In this document: positions 32,912 through 42,254 of the stretch, piece by piece | Position numbering within the stretch: the stretch's first letter is position 1 | How the letters are laid out: each line of letters starts with the position of its first letter | Translations under genes and position numbers: made by a program | The notes under the pieces: generated by a model | Told to the model about the DNA's origin: nothing | The model's input: only the letters and a program-made list of their open reading frames with translations | Databases searched by the model: none | Assembly: GCA_963825505.1 (NCBI GenBank) | Contig: CAWGTL010000010.1 | Span: 124,001 to 188,000, forward strand | Origin: JBBQSN01 sp963825505 | GTDB taxonomy: Bacteria > Actinomycetota > Actinomycetes > Actinomycetales > CAWJMD01 | Direction of reading: 5' to 3' | Length of the DNA stretch: 64,000 bases

Positions 32912-35125
32912 TCAGGTGCGGTAGAGCCGCACCGTCCGACCGGGCAGCGCCACCGTCGTGCCGCCGTCGGCCCGCTCCGGGAGCGGATCGCCGGCGGCAT
33001 GGGCGGCGCTGTCCCACAGCGGTTCCCACGCCGAGCCCCACGGCTCGCCGGGCAGCGTCACCTCGACCGGGTCGTGGTGGCCCTGGACGACGAGCAGCAC
33101 CGCGGGCCCGCCGAGCGGGTGGCCGTGCAGGAACATCTGCAGCGTCCGCAGCACCGGGTCGTGCCAGCGGTCGTGGTCCATCGGACGGCCGTCGGGGCCG
33201 AACCAGGCGAGGTCGGTGGTCCCGTCCTCGTGCACGGTCCGTCCGTTGGGGCGGGTGGCCTGGCGCAGCGGGGCGAGCTCACGCCGCAGCGCGGTCAGGC
33301 GGCGCACGGCCTCGCGCGTCGAGCGGCCGGTGGCGGTGAGGTCCCAGTCGACCCAGGTGGTCTCGTCGTCGAGGCAGTAGGCGTTGTTGTTGCCGCCCTG
33401 GCTGCGGGCGATCTCGTCGCCGGCGAGCAGCATCGGCGTGCCGGTCGACAGCAGCAGCGTCGACAGCAGCGCCAGCCCGGACGCGTGCCGCGACCGCAGC
33501 ACGGCCTCGTCGCCGGTCGGGCCCTCCACGCCGTGGTTCCACGAGCGGTTGTCGTTGTGGCCGTCGCGGTTGCCCTCGCCGTTGGCGCCGTTGTGCTTGT
33601 GCGCGTAGGCGGTGGTGTCGGCGAGGGTGAAGCCGTCGTGCGCCGACACGAAGTTGACGCTCGCCCAGGCCGACCGGGCCACCCGGTCCGCCGAGGCTGC
33701 GGTCGCGAAGTGGTCCGACGACCCCGCGAGCCGGGTGGCGAGGTCGCGCAGGTCCGAGCGCGGGTGGCCGTCCGAGGCGCCGAGGGCGTGGGCGGCGTCG
33801 GCCAGCCAGAACGACCGGACGGCGTCCCGGAACCGGTCGTTCCACTCGGCGAACGGCGGCGGGAACTGACCGGTGCGCCACCCGTGCGTACCGACGTCCC
33901 ACGGCTCCGCGACGAGCTTGACGCCCTGCAGCACCGGGTCGGCGCGGGCCGCCACGAGGAACGGGTGGTCGGGCTTGAACGAGTCGGCGCCACGGCGCGA
34001 GTCGCCGCGAGCCAGCGCGGGGGCGAGGTCGAACCGGAAGCCGTCGACCCCGTACGTCTGCACCCAGTGCCGCAGCGAGTCCAGGGCCAGCGCCACCACC
34101 CGCGGGTGCGAGAAGTCGACGGTGTTGCCGCAGCCGGTGACGTCGAGGTCCCGACCGTGCTCGTCCATCCGGTAGTACGAGGCGTTGTCGATCCCGCGGA
34201 AGGACAGCGTCGGCCCGTCGGCCCCCGCCTCGCAGGTGTGGTTGTAGACGACGTCGAGCCAGACCTCGAGCCCGGCCTCGTGCAGGGCGTCGACGGCACC
34301 GACGATCTCCGCGGCCACCGCTGCCGCCCCGGCCGAGCGCGAGGCCGCGGTGGCGTACCGCGGCTCGGGTGCGAAGAAGGACAGGTGGTTGTAACCCCAG
34401 TAGTTGCGCATCCCGCGCTGCACCAGCGCCGGCTCGTCGCCCACCGCGAACACCGGGAGCAGCTCGACCGCGGTGACGCCGAGACCCACGACGTGCTCCA
34501 CCACGGCCGGGTGCGCGAGCCCCGCCCAGGTGCCGCGCAGCTCCTCCGGGACGTCCGGGTGGCGCATCGTCAGTCCCCGCAGGTGGGCCTCGTAGACCAC
34601 GGTGCGGTCCCACGGCACGTCCGGACGGGCGCTCCGGGGCGGGTCGGTCGGAGCGAGCAGGATGCCCGTGGGGGCGTGGCCGAGGCTGTCGGTGGAGTCC
34701 TGCCAGCGAGCACCGCCGTGCGCCGCCGGACCGTCCTGCGGACGCCACTGGTCGTCGACGACGTGCCCGAAGACCGGCTGCCCCCAACGGATCTCACCAC
34801 TGACCGCGCGGGCGTACGGGTCGATCAGCAGCTTGGCGGGGTTGTGCCGATGACCTGCCGTGGGGTCCCACGGACCGTGCACGCGCAGCCCGTACCGCTG
34901 GCCGGGGCGCGCACCCGGCACGTGCCCGTGCCAGACGCCGTCGGTGCACCGGGGCAGGGTCGTCCGGGACTCGGCGCCGTCGTCGTCGAGCAGGCACACC
35001 TCGACCTGCTCGGCGTGGGCGGCGAAGACCGCCGCGTCGGCGCCGTCCCCGTCCGCGCGCAGGTGCACGCCCAGCGGGTACGGCCGGGTGCTCACGGCGG
35101 CGGACGCGCCGCTCGGTGCTGTCAC
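32912..35125 (-). CDS. glgX: glycogen debranching enzyme GlgX
   Basis: GlgX hydrolyses alpha-1,6 branches left by phosphorylase. The 737-residue GH13_11 protein has an N-terminal CBM48 region ('YPLGVHLRADGDGADAAVFA', 'YGLRVHGPWDPTAGHRHNPA') and catalytic motifs 'VYNHTCEAG', 'GFRFDLAPALARG' (nucleophile Asp), 'KLVAEPWDVG' (acid Glu) and 'FVSAHDGFTLADTT'. The GTG start has no ribosome site but CACACT lies six bases upstream, so it is probably leaderless. It is convergent with glgP and divergent from the YbjN-like gene. Confidence 0.93.
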   Translation of the reverse strand: MTAPSGASAAVSTRPYPLGVHLRADGDGADAAVFAAHAEQVEVCLLDDDGAESRTTLPRCTDGVWHGHVPGARPGQRYGLRVHGPWDPTAGHRHNPAKLLIDPYARAVSGEIRWGQPVFGHVVDDQWRPQDGPAAHGGARWQDSTDSLGHAPTGILLAPTDPPRSARPDVPWDRTVVYEAHLRGLTMRHPDVPEELRGTWAGLAHPAVVEHVVGLGVTAVELLPVFAVGDEPALVQRGMRNYWGYNHLSFFAPEPRYATAASRSAGAAAVAAEIVGAVDALHEAGLEVWLDVVYNHTCEAGADGPTLSFRGIDNASYYRMDEHGRDLDVTGCGNTVDFSHPRVVALALDSLRHWVQTYGVDGFRFDLAPALARGDSRRGADSFKPDHPFLVAARADPVLQGVKLVAEPWDVGTHGWRTGQFPPPFAEWNDRFRDAVRSFWLADAAHALGASDGHPRSDLRDLATRLAGSSDHFATAASADRVARSAWASVNFVSAHDGFTLADTTAYAHKHNGANGEGNRDGHNDNRSWNHGVEGPTGDEAVLRSRHASGLALLSTLLLSTGTPMLLAGDEIARSQGGNNNAYCLDDETTWVDWDLTATGRSTREAVRRLTALRRELAPLRQATRPNGRTVHEDGTTDLAWFGPDGRPMDHDRWHDPVLRTLQMFLHGHPLGGPAVLLVVQGHHDPVEVTLPGEPWGSAWEPLWDSAAHAAGDPLPERADGGTTVALPGRTVRLYRT

Positions 35126-35131
35126 GGGAGC

Positions 35132-35152
35132 AGTGTGGCCGACGGTTACCGT
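35132..35152. promoter_or_regulatory. divergent leaderless promoters glgX / ybjN-like
   Basis: On the minus strand CACACT (35137-35132) ends six bases before the glgX GTG. On the plus strand TACCGT (35147-35152) ends six bases before the ybjN-like GTG. The start codons are only 33 bases apart. The 11-bp palindrome ACGGTTACCGT (35142-35152) overlaps the forward box. Confidence 0.45.
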
Positions 35153-35158
35153 GGACCG

Positions 35159-35599
35159 GTGAGCGACCCGACGTCCGTTCCCAGCTTCCCGCCGCCCGCC
35201 GACGAGCACCCCCTGCGCGGACGGGTGCTCGACGTCCTGGTCGACGACGGCCTCGCCCCGAGCCTGGACGACGACGGCGACGTCGCGTTCCTCACCGCCG
35301 AGCAGAAGCTCTTCGTCCGCTGCGTCGACGCCGACCCGGCCCTGATGCGCGTGTTCGGCCAGTGGCGCATCACCGCGCCCGCGGAGCACGACGAGGTCGA
35401 CTGGCTGCGGGCCGCCAGCGTGGTGAGCGCCACCCACAACCTGGCCAAGCTCAGCGTGCACGGCGGGGTGCTCGTGGTGGCGGTCGACTCGGTGGTGACC
35501 GAGGGGGCCGACCTCCCGGTGCTGGTCCGCACGAGCGTGCAGGCGGTCCTGGCCGCGGTCGGCGGCTGGCACGAGCAGGTCGAGGGCACTGCCTCCTGA
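35159..35599 (+). CDS. YbjN-domain protein
   Basis: The 146-residue product has the YbjN fold, which resembles type III secretion chaperones. Visible elements are 'RVLDVLVDDGLAPSLDDDGD', 'VAFLTAEQKLFVRCVDADPA' and 'LVVAVDSVVTEGADLPVLVR'. No signal peptide or membrane span is present. YbjN-like proteins are small cytoplasmic adaptors of poorly known role. The GTG has no ribosome site and follows TACCGT by six bases. It stands alone between glgX and the enoyl-CoA hydratase gene. Confidence 0.8.
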   Translation: MSDPTSVPSFPPPADEHPLRGRVLDVLVDDGLAPSLDDDGDVAFLTAEQKLFVRCVDADPALMRVFGQWRITAPAEHDEVDWLRAASVVSATHNLAKLSVHGGVLVVAVDSVVTEGADLPVLVRTSVQAVLAAVGGWHEQVEGTAS

Positions 35600-35620
35600 C
35601 CGGCTCGTGCCGCGCGGATA

Positions 35621-35653
35621 GGCTCGCCTCCCAGCGAGCCCGGGTACCCGGGC
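35621..35653. promoter_or_regulatory. two adjacent palindromes before enoyl-CoA hydratase
   Basis: GGCTCGC-N6-GCGAGCC (35621-35640) is followed at once by the perfect 16-bp palindrome GCCCGGGTACCCGGGC (35638-35653). TAGGCT at 35619-35624 could be the -10 box, so the palindromes would lie at the start of the transcript. Either a repressor site or an RNA hairpin is possible. Confidence 0.4.
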
Positions 35654-35673
35654 CGGGCGAGAGGGGCGAGCGG

Positions 35674-36459
35674 ATGGTGGCGTCGCAGCACGTGCGGCTC
35701 GAGGTCGAGGGCGGGATCGGCACGATCAGGATCGACCGGCCGCCGATGAACGCGCTCGACTCCACGATCCAGGCCGGGCTGGCCGCGGCGGCGGCCGAGG
35801 CCACCGAACGGCGCGACGTGTCCGCGGTGGTCGTCTACGGCGGCGAGAAGGTGTTCGCCGCGGGTGCCGACATCAAGGAGATGCAGGGCCTGGCCTACAC
35901 GGACATGGTCGACCGGGGCCGCGCGCTCCAGTCGTCGTTCACGGCGATCGCGTCCATCCCCAAGCCCACCGTCGCCGCGATCACCGGGTACGCGCTCGGC
36001 GGCGGTTGCGAGCTCGCGCTCTGCTGCGACTTCCGGGTGTGCGGCGACAACGCGAAGCTGGGCCAGCCCGAGATCCTGCTCGGCATCATCCCGGGGGCCG
36101 GCGGCACCCAGCGGCTGCCGCGCCTCGTCGGGCCGTCGAGGGCCAAGGACATCATCTTCTCCGGACGCTTCGTGGCCGCCGAGGAGGCGCTCGCGATCGG
36201 GCTCGTCGACAAGGTGGTGGCACCGGACGACGTGTACTCGGCTGCGCGAGAGCTGGTCTCGCGCTACGTGGGCGGACCCGCCTACGCCCTGCGCGCCGCG
36301 AAGGAGGCGATCGACAGCGGGTTGGAGGTCGACCTCGCGACCGGTCTGGAGATCGAGCGCGCCGCGTTCGCCGCGCTGTTCGCGACCCAGGACCGCGCGA
36401 TCGGGATGGAGTCGTTCGTGCAGGACGGTCCCGGCAAGGCGAAGTTCACCGGTCGCTGA
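35674..36459 (+). CDS. enoyl-CoA hydratase/isomerase family protein
   Basis: The 261-residue protein is a crotonase-fold enzyme. It shows 'GTIRIDRPPMNALDSTIQAG', the oxyanion-hole stretch 'VFAAGADIKEM', 'ITGYALGGGCELALCCDFRV' and 'PEILLGIIPGAGGTQRLPRL'. Both glutamates used for hydration are in place ('GGCELALCCD' and 'GQPEILLG'), so it should be a true hydratase acting on enoyl-CoA. The ATG follows GAGAGGGG. It is coupled to a methyltransferase and an acyltransferase gene downstream; a similar hydratase (EchA17) lies near the methylglucose lipopolysaccharide genes of mycobacteria. Confidence 0.92.
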   Translation: MVASQHVRLEVEGGIGTIRIDRPPMNALDSTIQAGLAAAAAEATERRDVSAVVVYGGEKVFAAGADIKEMQGLAYTDMVDRGRALQSSFTAIASIPKPTVAAITGYALGGGCELALCCDFRVCGDNAKLGQPEILLGIIPGAGGTQRLPRLVGPSRAKDIIFSGRFVAAEEALAIGLVDKVVAPDDVYSAARELVSRYVGGPAYALRAAKEAIDSGLEVDLATGLEIERAAFAALFATQDRAIGMESFVQDGPGKAKFTGR

Positions 36460-36460
36460 C

Positions 36461-37411
36461 GTGGACCAGCAGCAGCCCGCCACCGCCGACCAGGTGGCGA
36501 AGGCGTACGAGGACAACAAGCTCGCCCAGGTGCTCTACCACGACTGGGAGGCGGGCAGCTACGACGAGAAGTGGTCGATCTCGTTCGACCAGCGCTGCAT
36601 CGACTACGCCCGCGACGTCTTCCTCGACGTGCTCGGTCCGGTGCGGTCGACCGAGCAGTGGCCGTACGGCCGCACGCTCGAGATCGGCGCCGGCACGGGC
36701 TTCTTCGCGCTCAACCTGCGGCAGGCCGGCGCTCTGGACCACGTGACCGTCACCGACCTCTCGCCGGGCATGGTCGAGGCCGCGCAGGAGAACGCCCGCC
36801 GGCTCGGTTTCGAGGTCGACGGCGCGGTCGCCGACGTCGAGGCGCTGCCGTTCCCCGACGAGAGCTTCGACCTCGTCATCGGCCACGCCGTGCTCCACCA
36901 CCTGCCCGACGTCGAGGCGTCGCTGCGCGAGGTGCTGCGGGTGCTGAGACCCGGCGGCCGGTTCGTCATCGCGGGAGAGCCCACGCGGGTGGGCGACTGG
37001 TACGCCCGCCGGCTCGGTCGTCTCACCTGGGCGGTCACCACCCGGGCCACCCGGCTCGGCCCGCTGCGCCAGTGGGCCCGTCCCCAGGCCGAGCTGGACG
37101 GGTCCTCGCGCGCCGCGGCGCTCGAGGGCGTCGTCGACCTGCACACCTTCGTGCCGTCCGAGCTCGCGCGCACCGCCCTGCGGGCCGGGGCCGTCGACGT
37201 CACCACGTCGACCCAGGAGCTGACCGCCGCGCTGCTCGGCTGGCCGGTGCGCACCTTCGAGGCAGCCGTGGCGCCGGAGCGCCTGGGGTGGGGCTGGGCC
37301 TCGTTCGCGTTCGGCGCCTGGAAGCGGCTGTCGGCCGTGGACCGGGTGCTGCACCGGGCGCTGCCGGAGGGGCTGTTCTACAACGTGGGGATCACCGGGG
37401 TCCGGGGCTGA
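36461..37411 (+). CDS. class I SAM-dependent methyltransferase
   Basis: This 316-residue protein has a Rossmann-type methyltransferase domain: motif I 'LEIGAGTGFFALNL', the acidic 'VTVTDLSPGMVEAA', 'VADVEALPFPDESFDLVIGH' and 'LREVLRVLRPGGRFVIAGEP'. The N-terminus 'NKLAQVLYHDWEAGSYDEKW' is a characteristic stretch that I associate with methyltransferases of the mycobacterial Rv3030-Rv3038c region, some of which act on methylglucose polysaccharides. The GTG starts two bases after the hydratase stop. The acyltransferase follows after one base. The substrate is inferred only from the neighbourhood. Confidence 0.88.
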   Translation: MDQQQPATADQVAKAYEDNKLAQVLYHDWEAGSYDEKWSISFDQRCIDYARDVFLDVLGPVRSTEQWPYGRTLEIGAGTGFFALNLRQAGALDHVTVTDLSPGMVEAAQENARRLGFEVDGAVADVEALPFPDESFDLVIGHAVLHHLPDVEASLREVLRVLRPGGRFVIAGEPTRVGDWYARRLGRLTWAVTTRATRLGPLRQWARPQAELDGSSRAAALEGVVDLHTFVPSELARTALRAGAVDVTTSTQELTAALLGWPVRTFEAAVAPERLGWGWASFAFGAWKRLSAVDRVLHRALPEGLFYNVGITGVRG

Positions 37412-37412
37412 C

Positions 37413-38156
37413 GTGCCGCTCGCCGACGTCGCGCGGGCCTGGGCCGTGCGGGTGCGGACCGGCCGCGACCCCCGCCAGGTGCGGTACCTGACCGCGGAGT
37501 CGCTGCGGTGGGTGCTGCGGCACCGGGCGCTGACCCCCTGGTACCTGGTGCGGTACGCACGGCTCGCCCGGTTGCGCCTCACCAGCCCGCACGTGGTCAC
37601 CACCGGCCTGGTCCTCCTCGGGCGCGGGGTCCGGGTCGAGGCGAGGCCGGGGTACGGGCGGGTGCTGCTCGGTCGCTGGGTGCACGTCGGCGACCTCACC
37701 CGGCTGCGCGCGCACGAGGGCACGCTGCGGGTCGGCGACAAGACCGTGCTGGGCCGGGACTGCACCGTGAACTGCTACCTCGACGTCGACCTCGGCGAGG
37801 CCTGCCTGCTGGCCGACTGGGTCTACGTCACCGACTTCGACCACGTGCACACCGACCTCGACGTGCCGATCAAGGACCAGGGCATCAGCAAGGCGCCGGT
37901 CGTCGTCGGCGCGGGGTCGTGGCTGGGCGTGCGGGTCAGCGTCCTGCGGGGCACGGTGATCGGCCCGGGGTCGGTGGTCGCCGCCCACGCCGTCGCCCGC
38001 GGCACGTACCCGCCCGGCGCCGTGGTCGCCGGCGTCCCCGGCGTGGTGGTGCGCGACCGGGCCGCGCTGGCCGCCGCCGACGCCGACCGCAGAGCCGCCC
38101 TCGCCGACATGGATCGCAAGCACCGCGAGGCCGTCCGCCGCGCCGCCCGCTCCTGA
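37413..38156 (+). CDS. hexapeptide-repeat acyltransferase
   Basis: The 247-residue protein has a left-handed beta-helix acyltransferase domain ('TLRVGDKTVLGRDCTVNCYL', 'VVVGAGSWLGVRVSVLRGTV', 'IGPGSVVAAHAVARGTYPPG', 'AVVAGVPGVVV') with the likely catalytic His in 'DFDHVHTDLD'. An N-terminal helical part of about 70 residues precedes it. It probably O-acylates a sugar using acyl-CoA. An acyltransferase of this kind (Rv3034c type) occurs with the mycobacterial methylglucose lipopolysaccharide genes. The gene ends just before the left 60-bp repeat of the AbiEi/DUF559 unit. Confidence 0.88.
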   Translation: MPLADVARAWAVRVRTGRDPRQVRYLTAESLRWVLRHRALTPWYLVRYARLARLRLTSPHVVTTGLVLLGRGVRVEARPGYGRVLLGRWVHVGDLTRLRAHEGTLRVGDKTVLGRDCTVNCYLDVDLGEACLLADWVYVTDFDHVHTDLDVPIKDQGISKAPVVVGAGSWLGVRVSVLRGTVIGPGSVVAAHAVARGTYPPGAVVAGVPGVVVRDRAALAAADADRRAALADMDRKHREAVRRAARS

Positions 38157-38165
38157 GCTCTTGGC

Positions 38166-39233
38166 TCAACCCACCGCACGCTGTGCTCCTCCCACCCACA
38201 CGGTGCGGCCGCCGACGTGTGGGTGGGACGAGCAGAGGCGGGGGTGGAGGGGATGCGTCGCCGGCGCCGGTACCAGGTGCGCCCGCACCCGCGCCGGGTC
38301 GCCGCGTCCGAGCTCGGTACGGATGGTCTGCGCCCAGCGCGGTTCCTGGCGCAGGTCGGACGACCCCCAGCGGACGACGTGCAGGCCGGTGCGGCGCAGC
38401 AGGTCCTCGCGCTGCTTCTCGGCCACGACCGCCTGCACGGCACGCCGGACGTCGGCGGCGTCGGACGCCGCGGCGCCGAGCCCGTACTTCGTGAGGCCGT
38501 CGACCTCGCCCACCACGCCGTGCTCGGGCCACCACGCGTCGACCCGCCCGAGGAACACGCCGTCCTCGTCGTAGACGTCGGTCTGCGGCTCGGGCACCGG
38601 TAGCCCCTGTCGGATCGCAGCCACCCACGACCACGACTCCAGTGGGGACTCGCGGCGACCGTCGACCAGGGTCCACGCGTCGAGGCCGCGCCGTGAGTAC
38701 GGCCAGCCCGCGCAGAAATCGAGCACCTCCTGCACCTGGCCCCACACGGCCGGGGACGCGCGCAGCGCGGCGTCCGAGACCGCGACGGCATCGACGGTCG
38801 TGAGGTGGCGCATGCAGTCCGCGACGGTCCGGGCGGCAGAGGTGCGGCGGATGCGACCGGCGGTCCGGACGTGGCCGTCCGGGAGCGAGGCCGCCATCAC
38901 GGCGGTCCCGGTTCCGTACCGCGTGGGGAGCCCGCGCGGCACCGTGCCCCACACCGGCGTCGGCGCGAACGGCTGCGGCAGACCGAGCAGGGCGGCCGCA
39001 CTGGCGTGGCTCACCGCGCCTCCCACCGGTGCCAGGGCCAGTCCCAGGCCGGTGGCCGCCACCCGGTGCCGCCCGGCGGGGCCGGCAGCACGCCAGCGCC
39101 CGCCGTCGGTGTACACGCCACGTCGGAGCCGGTGCAGCGCTCCGGTGCGCAGGGCGTGGTCGACCTGGCGCGCGGTCCACCCCGCCGCGAGCAGCTCGTC
39201 GCGACGCGAGACGGCGAACGGGAGATCCCTCAC
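38166..39233 (-). CDS. AbiEi-type winged-helix + DUF559 nuclease-like protein
   Basis: The 355-residue protein joins an N-terminal winged-helix like that of AbiEi antitoxins ('RDELLAAGWTARQVDHALRT', 'RLRRGVYT') to a C-terminal DUF559/Vsr-like nuclease fold with 'RRESPLESWSW', 'GRVDAWWPEHGVVGEVDG' and 'GLHVVRWGSSDLR'. The Glu, Asp and Glu positions of a PD-(D/E)XK site are visible. The GTG at 39233 is inferred from the start of the winged helix. No AbiEii toxin is adjacent. The last 23 residues are translated from the left copy of a 60-bp inverted repeat that flanks the gene, which suggests the unit is inserted or mobilised. Function is unknown. Confidence 0.75.
   Translation of the reverse strand: MRDLPFAVSRRDELLAAGWTARQVDHALRTGALHRLRRGVYTDGGRWRAAGPAGRHRVAATGLGLALAPVGGAVSHASAAALLGLPQPFAPTPVWGTVPRGLPTRYGTGTAVMAASLPDGHVRTAGRIRRTSAARTVADCMRHLTTVDAVAVSDAALRASPAVWGQVQEVLDFCAGWPYSRRGLDAWTLVDGRRESPLESWSWVAAIRQGLPVPEPQTDVYDEDGVFLGRVDAWWPEHGVVGEVDGLTKYGLGAAASDAADVRRAVQAVVAEKQREDLLRRTGLHVVRWGSSDLRQEPRWAQTIRTELGRGDPARVRAHLVPAPATHPLHPRLCSSHPHVGGRTVWVGGAQRAVG
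38180..38239 (+). repeat. 60-bp inverted repeat, left copy
   Basis: This 60-bp segment matches the reverse complement of 39317-39376 at about 54 of 60 positions. It contains its own palindrome, CCCACCCACAC with GTGTGGGTGGG. Together the two copies bracket the AbiEi/DUF559 gene. Confidence 0.85.
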
Positions 39234-39316
39234 CGGGCCGAGCCTCGACGGCGCCGGGGCCGACGGCGAGACGTCCGGCGTGATCTGTGGACGGCCCGGC
39301 GGCTGTGGACGGGCAG

Positions 39317-39376
39317 GCCTCTGCTCGTCCCACCCACACGTCAGCGGCCGCAGCGTGTGGGCTGGGTGAGCACAGC
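39317..39376 (-). repeat. 60-bp inverted repeat, right copy
   Basis: Read on the minus strand, this segment runs from GCTGTGCTC to GACGAGCAGAGGC, as does the left copy. The GTGTGGG and CCCACAC arms are conserved. No transposase is associated. Confidence 0.85.
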
Positions 39377-39400
39377 GCGTGGCGCCACGAGCAGAGGCGG

Positions 39401-40616
39401 TCAGGCCGGGTAGAGGGCGGTGGTGGCCTCGGCCATGGCCGCGGGGGTCCACGCCTGCACCGCCGCGCGACCGGCCTCGCCGAGGGAGGTGGCGCGCCGG
39501 GGCTCGGCGAGCAGCGCCGACACCTGCGCGGCGAGGTCGTCGACGTCGCCGGAGGCGATCCGCAGGCCGGTGACGCCGGGCTCGACGGCCTCGGCGAGAC
39601 CGCCGACCTCGGTGACGACGACGGGCGCACCGGCGGCCTGCGCCTGCCGCGCCACCAGCCCGAACGGCTCGTAGCGGCTCGTGACGAGCACGGCACCCGC
39701 CACCGACAGCAGCGCGCGCAGCGGTGCGTGCTCGAGCCAGCCCGTCCAGGTCACCCGGTCGGCCACGCCGACCTCGGCCGCCAGCGCCTCGAGCTCAGGA
39801 CGGTACGAGCCGTCGCCGGCGACGACGAGCCGCACGCCCGGGTGACGGCGTGCCACGGCCGGCAGCGCGCGCACCACGGTGGACAAGCCCTTCTCCCACT
39901 CCAGCCGTCCGGCCGCCACCAGCAGCGGTCCGTCAGCCGGCACCCACAGCTCGCGGGCGCGGTCGGCGTCCGCAGGCGGCGCGACCCACGCGGCGGCATC
40001 GACGGCGGCGGGGACGACGTGCACGCGGGACGGGTCGGCGCCCAGCACCCCGACCACCTCGGTGCGCATCGCCTCCGAGCACACCAGCACCACGTCCGGA
40101 CGACGTTGTGACGAGAAGGCCTGCACCGCAGCACGTTCGGCGCGGTGGACGAGCCGGGGCAGGTCGCCGTCGAGGCGGCCCGACCGCCGGCCGAACTCGG
40201 TGGCGTGCACGCTGTGGACCCACGGCGCACCCAGCGCCTGCGCGGCGGCGGCACCCGCGGCGGCGGTCATCCAGTCGTGCGAGTGGACGACGACGGCGTC
40301 CTCGGTGGCGGGCAACCGCGGCCGCCGTGGCGGCGACGGGGCCTGCCAGCGCGGCGGCGGCGTCCACGAGGTCGGTCGCGCCCCACGGGCCGTCCGGCGC
40401 TCCGGGCAGCGGCACGCGCTGCACCCGCACGCCGTCGCGCACCTCCATCGCGGGTACGTCGCGCAGCCGGTCGGCACCGGTGACGTCGTGGCCGAGGGCC
40501 AGCACCCCGACCTGGTGACCGGCTGCGGCCTGCGCGGCGGCCAGGTCGGCGACCAGGTGGCCGAGACCGCCGTAGACCACCGGCGGGTGCTCCCACGCGA
40601 CGTGCAGCACCCTCAT
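39401..40616 (-). pseudogene. GT4 glycosyltransferase (Rv3032-like), one frameshift
   Basis: After correction this is a GT-B glucosyltransferase of about 404 residues. The N-terminus 'MRVLHVAWEHPPVVYGGLGH' and the C-terminal part ('HSHDWMTAAAG', 'AGRLEWEKGLSTVVRALPAV', 'YEPFGLVARQAQAAGAPVVV', 'TEVGGLAEAV' with the EX7E pair) are in different frames. One extra base lies near 40311-40325. The family includes the alpha-1,4-glucosyltransferase of mycobacterial methylglucose lipopolysaccharide synthesis. Its ATG overlaps the stop of the GH57 gene by three bases, and the pair is conserved in actinobacteria. The frameshift may be a sequence error. Confidence 0.8.
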
Positions 40617-42189
40617 CCGGCCCACCGGGCGGCGAGCGGCCGGGCGTCGAGCCACGGGAACGGGTCGTCGGTGCTGCGCTGGCGCCGCGCCTCCTGGGCC
40701 GCCTGGGCGGACGGGCCGCCCTCGACCAGCGCGGCGAGCCGGTGGAAGCGCGCACGGTGGCCGGCCTCGCGGTCGCGCGCGTACGCGGCCGCCTGGTCGC
40801 GGGTCACCATGAACGCCCAGTCGCTGGAGAGCACGAGGAGAGCCTGCCGCACGAGCTGGTCGAGGTCCGGACGCCGCCCGTCGGCGAGCCCGCCACCGGC
40901 CCGCTCGCGCGCCAGCACGTCGAGCAGGCGTCGCTGCACCCAGCAGCCCTCGTCGGCGAGGTCGCGCACGGCCGGGCCCGACCAGACCGAGAAGTCCTTG
41001 CCCGCACCCCACGACCCGTCGGCGAGGTCGACCTCGCCGTCGACCACGGCGTCCGGCCCGTGCAGAGCCGTGCGCAACGACGCGGTGCGCACCCCGGCCG
41101 CCGGGAGCGCCCGCAGCACGGCCTCGAGGAACGCCGGGCCCTCGTGCCACCAGTGGCCGAACAGCTCGGTGTCCCACGCCACGACGACCAGCGCCGGGGA
41201 GCCGCGCTCGTCCCGCAGCGCCAGCAACCGCTCTCGCACCGCCGCGACGAAGGCCCGCGCGTCACGTCGCACCTGCTGCGCGGCGAGATCTTGCTCGGTA
41301 CCAGCGCTTCTCATCGACATCGAGCCCGGTGACGGCGTAGGGCCGCAGCCCGGACCCGTCGTCGACGGCGTGGAAGTCGCGGTACAGGGGATGGGTCGGG
41401 TAGCCCGACCGCGAGGACCAGACCAGGTCGGTCACCGACAGGTCGCGCGCCGCGGACGACGACCGGCGTCCCCGCCATCCGCCACCCGGCACCGACCGAC
41501 CGTCCGGACGCGAGCAGCGTCGCCTGGTCGTGCACCGCGTGGCGCACCCCCAGCCCGGCGAGCACCCGCTCCAGCCCGGCGCGGTGGCCGCACTCGGGCG
41601 ACCAGACCCCGACCGGTGTGCGGCCGGTGCGCCACCGCGCGTCGTCGAGGCCCGCCTGCAGGGCGAGCCCGGCCACGGCGTCGTCGAGCAGCGGGAGGAA
41701 GGGGTGGGTCGCCGGGCCGCCGAGGAGCTCCACCACGCCGCGGTCGGTGAGGTCGCGCAGCACGGGGCTGCCCCCCGCCCGCCACGGACCCGCCAGCGCC
41801 TCCTGCGCGGCGGCGGCGGCACGGAACTGCTCGGCAGCGTGGGCGCGCATCCCGGGCTCGGGGCGCAGCGCCGCCTCCTGCGCCCGCAGCGACCAGTCGG
41901 CCGTCCACTCCCGCACGGCGCGCAGCCCGGCGGGGGAGTCGAGCTGGGCGGCGAGCACCGGGGTCACCCCGAGGGTCAGCAGGTCGCGGCGTCCCTCGTC
42001 GGCCAGCCGGCGCAGCACGTCGACGACGGGCAGGTAGCACCCCGTCCACGCCTGGTGCAGCCACTCCTCGCCGACCGGCCAGCGCCCGTGGCCGAGCAGC
42101 CACGGCAGGTGCGAGTGCAGGACCACGGCGAGGGTGCCGACCGTCCCACCCCCGGACGGTGGCGGTCGCACGGGTACGGGCGCGAGCAC
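40613..42189 (-). pseudogene. GH57 (DUF1957) 1,4-alpha-glucan branching enzyme-like, two frameshifts
   Basis: Three frames join into a GH57 protein of about 524 residues. Frame one runs from the GTG at 42189 with 'LHSHLPWLLGHGRWPVGEEW' and 'GVWSPECGHRAGLERVL' (nucleophile Glu). Frame two (about 41450-41300) has 'DLVWSSRSGYPTHPLYRDFH'. Frame three has 'VVAWDTELFGHWWHEGP' (acid Asp) and the C-terminal DUF1957 domain to the stop at 40613. Extra bases lie near 41450 and 41300. The same enzyme (Rv3031 type) acts with the adjacent glycosyltransferase on a cytoplasmic glucan in mycobacteria. CACAGT seven bases before the GTG may be its -10 box. Confidence 0.8.
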
Positions 42190-42254
42190 GGACGAGACTG
42201 TGGCACAAGCCGTCCCGTGTGCCGGGCGTCACGTCGCCTCCGGTGGAGCCGGAG

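Noticed and set aside
38166..39376. Insertion sequence
   Set aside because: Inverted repeats are present but no transposase or clear target duplication was seen; described as repeats around a gene instead.
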